DNA from: Urophycis tenuis
Lineage: Eukaryota; Chordata; Actinopteri; Gadiformes; Phycidae
DNA length: 64,000 nt
Reading direction: 5' to 3'
NCBI GenBank assembly: GCA_036785325.1
Contig: JAXIVH010000105.1
Location: 343,501-407,500, forward strand
This document shows positions 61,301 to 64,000 of this stretch, piece by piece; position 1 is the stretch's first letter; each line of letters opens with the position of its first letter. The notes below the pieces were generated by a model. That model was not told where the DNA came from and ran no database searches. It saw only the letters and a program-made list of their open reading frames with translations. Made by a program: the position numbers and the translations under genes.

Positions 61301-64000
61301 CTGTGTGGTGTAGACCAGGTCCAGGGGGTTATTTCCTCGTGTAGGAAAGTCTATGTGCTGGTACACATGAGGAAACACTGTCTTGAGGTTGATGTGGTTG
61401 AAATCCCCAGCTACAATGAGGAATCCGTCTGGGTGGGCTGTCTGCTGGTCACAGATGGCGCTGTACAGTTCACTCTGTGCCTTGTCTCTGTCATTGTTGT
61501 TGCCGCTGGGAGGGATGTAAACAGCCACTAGCAGAATGGCAGAAAGCTCCCTCGGTAGATAAAAAGGCCGGCACTTGATGATCATGAACTCTGCAAGGGG
61601 TGAACAGTGTCTGCAAACCACCACAGCATGCCGCCGCTGCGGGTCTTACCGTTAGTGAGGGCTCAGTCCGCTCGGTAGCATGTTAGCTGGTCAAGCTGAA
61701 TGGCGGAGTCTGGTATGTTGTTGTTAAGCCATGTTTCCGTGAAAACGAAAACACAGCACTCTCACAGTCCGCTGGGATGATCTCAGAAGGTGTATCTCAT
61801 CCAGTTTGTTGTCCAAGGAGCGTCCTCACTCTCCTTCCTATTTACTCCTCCCTCCTCCTCCCCCCTGCCTGCTACTCCTCTCCCTGACAGGAGCTTCCTG
61901 GAGAAGGAGGACTTCCTGTCAGATGACCAGAGGGCATGGCTGGGCAGCAGCGTGAGGGCCCTGGAAGACTGGGGGTACAGCGTCCTCACCAGCCCCATAC
62001 ATATGGAGATGAAGGTTACACACCTGTCTGACAACCTGTCCGTATGTCTGTTCGTCTGACTACCTGTCCGTATGTCTGTTCGTCTGACTACCTGTCCGTA
62101 TGTCTGTTCGTCTGACTACCTGTCCGTAGGTCTGTTCGTCTGACTTCCTGTCTGTAGGTCTGTCTGTCTGAATCCCTGTCTGTCGTTCAGACCCAGTACA
62201 GACTCCTATGGTCTGGGTCCTGGCTGGCCAGGGCAGGGTGTATTCTGGACGGACTGCTGGACTCTCTGGACAGACAGCTGCACCTCCTCACTGACCTGAA
62301 GCCAGCGTGCAAGGAGGTAAGCTGGGCACCCGTCTGTCTGTCTGAGTGTTTGACTACCTTTCGGCTACCTGTGAATAAGGTTGTATATACAGTGTGTGTG
62401 TGTGTGTGTAGGTCCTCCTGGGAAAGCTCCATGAGGAGGTGCTGGCGGAGTACGTCAGGAGGCTGATGAAGGGAAAGGTGATAATGCGGAGCAGGGCGGA
62501 GGAGGAGGAAGCTGCCACGCTGCTCTGTGACCATGGCAACAAGATACATGGCTTCTTCAGCGAGGAGGTGAGACACACACATGCTGGCATATAGTACTAC
62601 TACTACCAGGGTACTATAGTACTACAGTCATAGTACTACTACTACCATGGTACTATAGTACTACAGTCATAGTACTACTACTACCAGGGTACTATAGTAC
62701 TACAGTCATAGTACTACTACTACCAGGGTACTATAGTACTACAGTCCTAGTACTACTACTACCAGGGTAATATAGTACTACAGTCATAGCACTACTACTA
62801 CAGTCATAGTACTACTACTACCAGGGTACTTTAGTACTACAGTCATAGTACTACTACTACCATGGTACTATAGTACTACAGTCATAGTACTACTACTACC
62901 AGGGTACTATAGTACTACAGTCATAGTACTACTACTACCAGGGTACTATAGTACTACAGTCATAGTACTACAACTACCAGGGTACTATAGTACTACAGTC
63001 CTAGTACTACTACTACTACCAGGGTACTATAGTACTACAGTCATAGTACTACTACTACCAGGGTAATATAGTACTACAGTCATAGTACTACTACTACCAG
63101 GGTAATATAGTACTACAGTCATAGCACTACTACTACAGTCATAGTACTACTACTACCATGGTACTATAGTACTACAGTCATAGTACTACTACTACCAGGG
63201 TACTATAGTACTACAGTCATAGTACTACTACTACCAGGGTACTATAGTACTACAGTCATAGTACTACTACTACCAGGGTACTATAGTACTACAGTCATAG
63301 TACTACTACTACCATGGTACTATAGTACTACAGTCATAGTACTACTACTACTACTACCAGGGTACTATAGTACTACAATCATAGTACTACAACTACCATG
63401 GTACTATAGTACTACAGTCATAGTACTACTACTACCAGGGTACTATAGTACTACAGTCATAGTACTACTACTACTACCATGGTACTATAGTACTACAGTC
63501 ATAGTACTACTACTACCAGGGTAATATAGTATTACAGTCATAGCTCAACTACTACTACCAGGGTACTATAGTACTACAGTCATAGTACTACTACTACCAG
63601 GGTACTATAGTACTACAGTCATAGTACTACTACTACCATGGTACTATAGTACTACAGTCATAGTACTACTACTACCAGGGTAATATAGTACTACAGTCAT
63701 AGCACTACTACTACCACGGTATTATAGTACTACAGTCATAGTACTACTACTACCAGGGTACTATAGTACTACAGTCATAGTACTACTACTACCATGGTAC
63801 TATAGTACTACAGTCATAGTACTACTACTACCAGGGTAGTACTACTACTACCAGGGTAATATAGTACTACAGTCATAGCACTACTACTACAGTCATAGCA
63901 CTACTACTACCACGTATTATAGTACTACTGTTTGTCTCAGGGCTCCCCCAGGACAGAGCTCCGCCCACTCCTGTCAAGACTCTCAGAGTTGCTCCGCCTC
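52208..64000 (+). CDS. tnfaip2: TNFAIP2/exocyst complex component 3-like gene, 3' end outside the window
   Basis: Ten exons: 52208-52331, 52615-53413, 54573-54687, 55002-55118, 55415-55509, 55749-55841, 61891-62014, 62191-62316, 62412-62567 and 63941 onward. They join by GT-AG introns without a stop to 603 codons so far; TNFAIP2 of mammals has about 650. The N terminus is basic (RGKYLRKLKIPRFACPKFKP). The Sec6/EXOC3-like helical body includes SFGEMLDQKLLAEASRELIC, YLLFWVNDYYPKEILKHEEL, EELNRLENQYLTHKE, IDLYWFSPLAVDTLQ and DDQRAWLGSSVRALEDWGY. Family members act at the plasma membrane in tunnelling-nanotube formation and exocyst-related traffic. The family is secure; which paralogue (tnfaip2 or an exoc3l gene) is less so. 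Confidence 0.8.
52615..53413 (+). CDS. tnfaip2: TNFAIP2-like exon 2 (largest)
   Basis: Acceptor accagcag, donor gtgagt. Encodes the start of the Sec6-like domain, a glutamine/glutamate-rich helix, and a run of glycines near residue 170 (AGGGGGGGGRRGG) that is unusual for the family and may be a length-variable codon repeat. It ends in FWVNDYYPK. Confidence 0.85.
53545..53850 (-). repeat. LINE/SINE tail fragment in intron 2
   Basis: caagtttattgccaagtagg and caaggaatttgtcttggtgc are a common fish retroposon 3' end, in reverse orientation. Confidence 0.5.
54573..54687 (+). CDS. tnfaip2: TNFAIP2-like exon 3
   Basis: Acceptor tttgtccag, donor gtaaac. Encodes EILKHEELQAVFTSAELGAL and on to LTHKE. 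Confidence 0.85.
55002..55118 (+). CDS. tnfaip2: TNFAIP2-like exon 4
   Basis: Acceptor tgttttccag, donor gtacca. Encodes GQVGVWLGSVLAREQKSWQR and the DLYWFSPLAVDTLQ segment. The following intron has a long CT-rich run with ten or more tctctc blocks. Confidence 0.85.
55415..55509 (+). CDS. tnfaip2: TNFAIP2-like exon 5
   Basis: Acceptor ctccctctag, donor gtaccc. Encodes VVKSVMSEACSVLSDQSKAQ to PFLT. Confidence 0.82.
55749..55841 (+). CDS. tnfaip2: TNFAIP2-like exon 6
   Basis: Acceptor gtattcag, donor gtacga. Encodes YRKALEDFTKRNHDNSPAVM to CIQQLR. The next intron is 6 kb of inserted elements. Confidence 0.82.
55855..56285. repeat. CT-rich minisatellite-like tract
   Basis: Repeats of ctcctcctccctgctcctcc degrading rightwards. 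The open frames over it (Ser/Leu/Pro-rich) are artefacts. Confidence 0.75.
56290..56668. repeat. retroposon tail fragment
   Basis: ttcaaattcaagttcaagta opening and a decayed A/T-rich body with repeats of agtgtatgaacagtgtatga near 56600-56640. No gene. Confidence 0.45.
56669..58133 (-). mobile_element. unclassified element with repeated tgtcacgag ends
   Basis: About 140 bp starting tgtcacgagtt occurs at 56669 and again at 57982, sharing gagtactttttactatttta and gacggacgacaactcacatg in direct orientation. In between lie a C-run (gacagaacccccccctcaag) and a GC-rich repeat region. The two copies might be LTRs, but the second is truncated near 58133. Confidence 0.5.
57421..57775. repeat. 30-bp GC-rich tandem array, about 12 copies
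   Basis: Unit gctgcggcccagcgggggag plus acaggaggac/c. The period is a multiple of three and the unit lacks stops, so long frames exist on both strands (330, 305, 184 and 146 codons). They have no start context or known domain and are probably not genes. Confidence 0.92.
58136..58345 (-). mobile_element. LINE ORF2 C-terminal fragment
   Basis: The minus strand encodes RSLKARTSRLKDSFIHQAVR and MLNSHPA, matching the end of the LINE family at 30430-30743, then a C-rich 3' stretch. Confidence 0.7.
58837..61624 (-). pseudogene. LINE ORF2: AP endonuclease and reverse transcriptase, broken
   Basis: 61624-61010: VYIPPSGNNNDRDKAQSELY, FLIVAGDFNHINLKTV and LGASDHSTVML (endonuclease). 61154-60249: RINARKAAGPDNIPGRVLKN, FNDYRPVALTPIIMKCFERL and LDPYQFAYRANRSTDDA. 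After the solo LTR, 59760-58837: LLDFLTGRPQ, LNTGAPQGCMLSPLLFTLLT, FIKFADDTTVVGLI (catalytic Asp pair), LSLNVQKTKEIVVEFRR, FLGVHLTEDLSW and CRKTLQRIVRAAEKIIG. Frameshifts occur near 61010, 60290 and 59670. Confidence 0.85.
59765..60198 (+). mobile_element. solo LTR, 434 bp, inside the LINE
   Basis: Starts tgttaggaaaaatattatct and ends ctcctcactatca. Exact 5-bp target duplication ctgag at 59760-59764 and 60199-60203. Contains tatataatacactg (TATA-like, near 60008) and aataaac near 60119. Could derive from an endogenous retrovirus or another LTR element; no internal sequence remains. Confidence 0.88.
61891..62014 (+). CDS. tnfaip2: TNFAIP2-like exon 7
   Basis: Acceptor tccctgacag, donor gttaca. 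Encodes FLEKEDFLSDDQRAWLGSSV to IHMEMK. Confidence 0.85.
62030..62160. repeat. 28-bp tandem repeat in intron 7
   Basis: Four to five copies of ctgtccgtatgtctgttcgt plus ctgactac. Confidence 0.9.
62191..62316 (+). CDS. tnfaip2: TNFAIP2-like exon 8
   Basis: Acceptor gtcgttcag, donor gtaagc. Encodes TQYRLLWSGSWLARAGCILD to KPACKE. Confidence 0.85.
62412..62567 (+). CDS. tnfaip2: TNFAIP2-like exon 9
   Basis: Acceptor gtgtgtgtag, donor gtgaga. Encodes VLLGKLHEEVLAEYVRRLMK to GFFSEE. A short GT run supplies the acceptor tract. Confidence 0.85.
62590..63930. repeat. 39-bp minisatellite filling intron 9
   Basis: About 33 copies of a unit containing agtactactactaccagggt and actatagtactacagtcat. Variants include catggt for cagggt, aatata for actata, and extra cta triplets. 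Unit length is near 39 bp throughout. Confidence 0.93.
63941..64000 (+). CDS. tnfaip2: TNFAIP2-like exon 10, cut by the window end
   Basis: Acceptor ttgtctcag. Encodes GSPRTELRPLLSRLSELLRL and continues beyond 64000. Confidence 0.78.

Larger units (their letters stand above)
58346..61780 (-). mobile_element. Rex1/L2-like LINE in intron 6, nearly full length but broken
   Basis: The tail caactcaactcaactcaact followed by tttattgtcgttgcacaaga marks the 3' end at 58346. Endonuclease and RT read toward lower coordinates from about 61700. It lies antisense to the host gene and is interrupted by a solo LTR. Confidence 0.82.

Noticed and set aside
62590..63930. Regular repeat that superficially resembles a CRISPR array
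   Set aside because: The units are contiguous with no unique spacers, and the region is a eukaryotic intron.

Overview
The window looks like teleost fish nuclear DNA. Its repeats are typical of ray-finned fish: L2/Rex1-like LINEs, ZBED-type hAT transposons, Tigger, PIF/Harbinger, Ty3/gypsy LTR elements and an endonuclease-type (RLE) LINE. The one clear host gene is a spliced TNFAIP2/EXOC3L-like gene with GT-AG introns. No bacterial operons, CRISPR arrays, rRNA or tRNA genes were seen. All calls come from reading the sequence; no database search was run.

Layout. 1-3065: minus-strand L2-type LINE running off the left edge. 3472-4635: possible small three-exon minus-strand gene that I do not recognise. 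4850-9774: LINE/SINE debris split by a complete hAT transposon (6593-9613, 8-bp target duplication, intact two-exon transposase). 9878-13548: 3.7-kb noncoding element built from hairpins and several orders of direct repeat. 13549-16215: repeats, a minisatellite and a solo LTR.

16221-50648 is one Ty3/gypsy retrotransposon swollen to 34 kb by nested insertions. Its 5-bp target duplication (atgac) is visible on both sides. Its 5' LTR is cut after 34 bp by a 20-kb insertion (16255-36247). The two LTR halves minus the 6-bp duplication add up to exactly the 194 bp of the 3' LTR. Inside that insertion is an 18.9-kb hAT-delimited segment (17252-36129, TSD gctgtggc). It carries a C2H2/DDE-type transposase gene broken only by one in-frame stop, an adjacent spliced SAMD3-like gene, tail exons of a second SAMD3-like gene, an intact Tigger/pogo ORF, a foldback element and a stranded hAT BED exon. 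The gypsy internal region (decayed gag, protease, RNase H, integrase) is further broken by a second ZBED-type hAT (37384-41117), a Harbinger element that itself contains an RLE LINE (41649-45117), and another LINE that itself contains a hAT MITE (46135-49047).

52208-64000: host gene of the TNFAIP2/Sec6-like family on the plus strand. Ten exons (603 codons) are in the window and the gene continues past the right edge. Intron 6 is full of LTR and LINE debris, and intron 9 is almost wholly a 39-bp minisatellite.

Functionally, the only multi-gene unit I can argue for is the divergently related pair inside the hAT-bounded segment: a DDE transposase-like gene (promoter exon near 28.1 kb) followed on the same strand by a SAMD3-like gene with a PB1/ubiquitin-like N terminus. 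It may be a two-gene mobile element. Everything else is a set of independent selfish elements plus one host gene.
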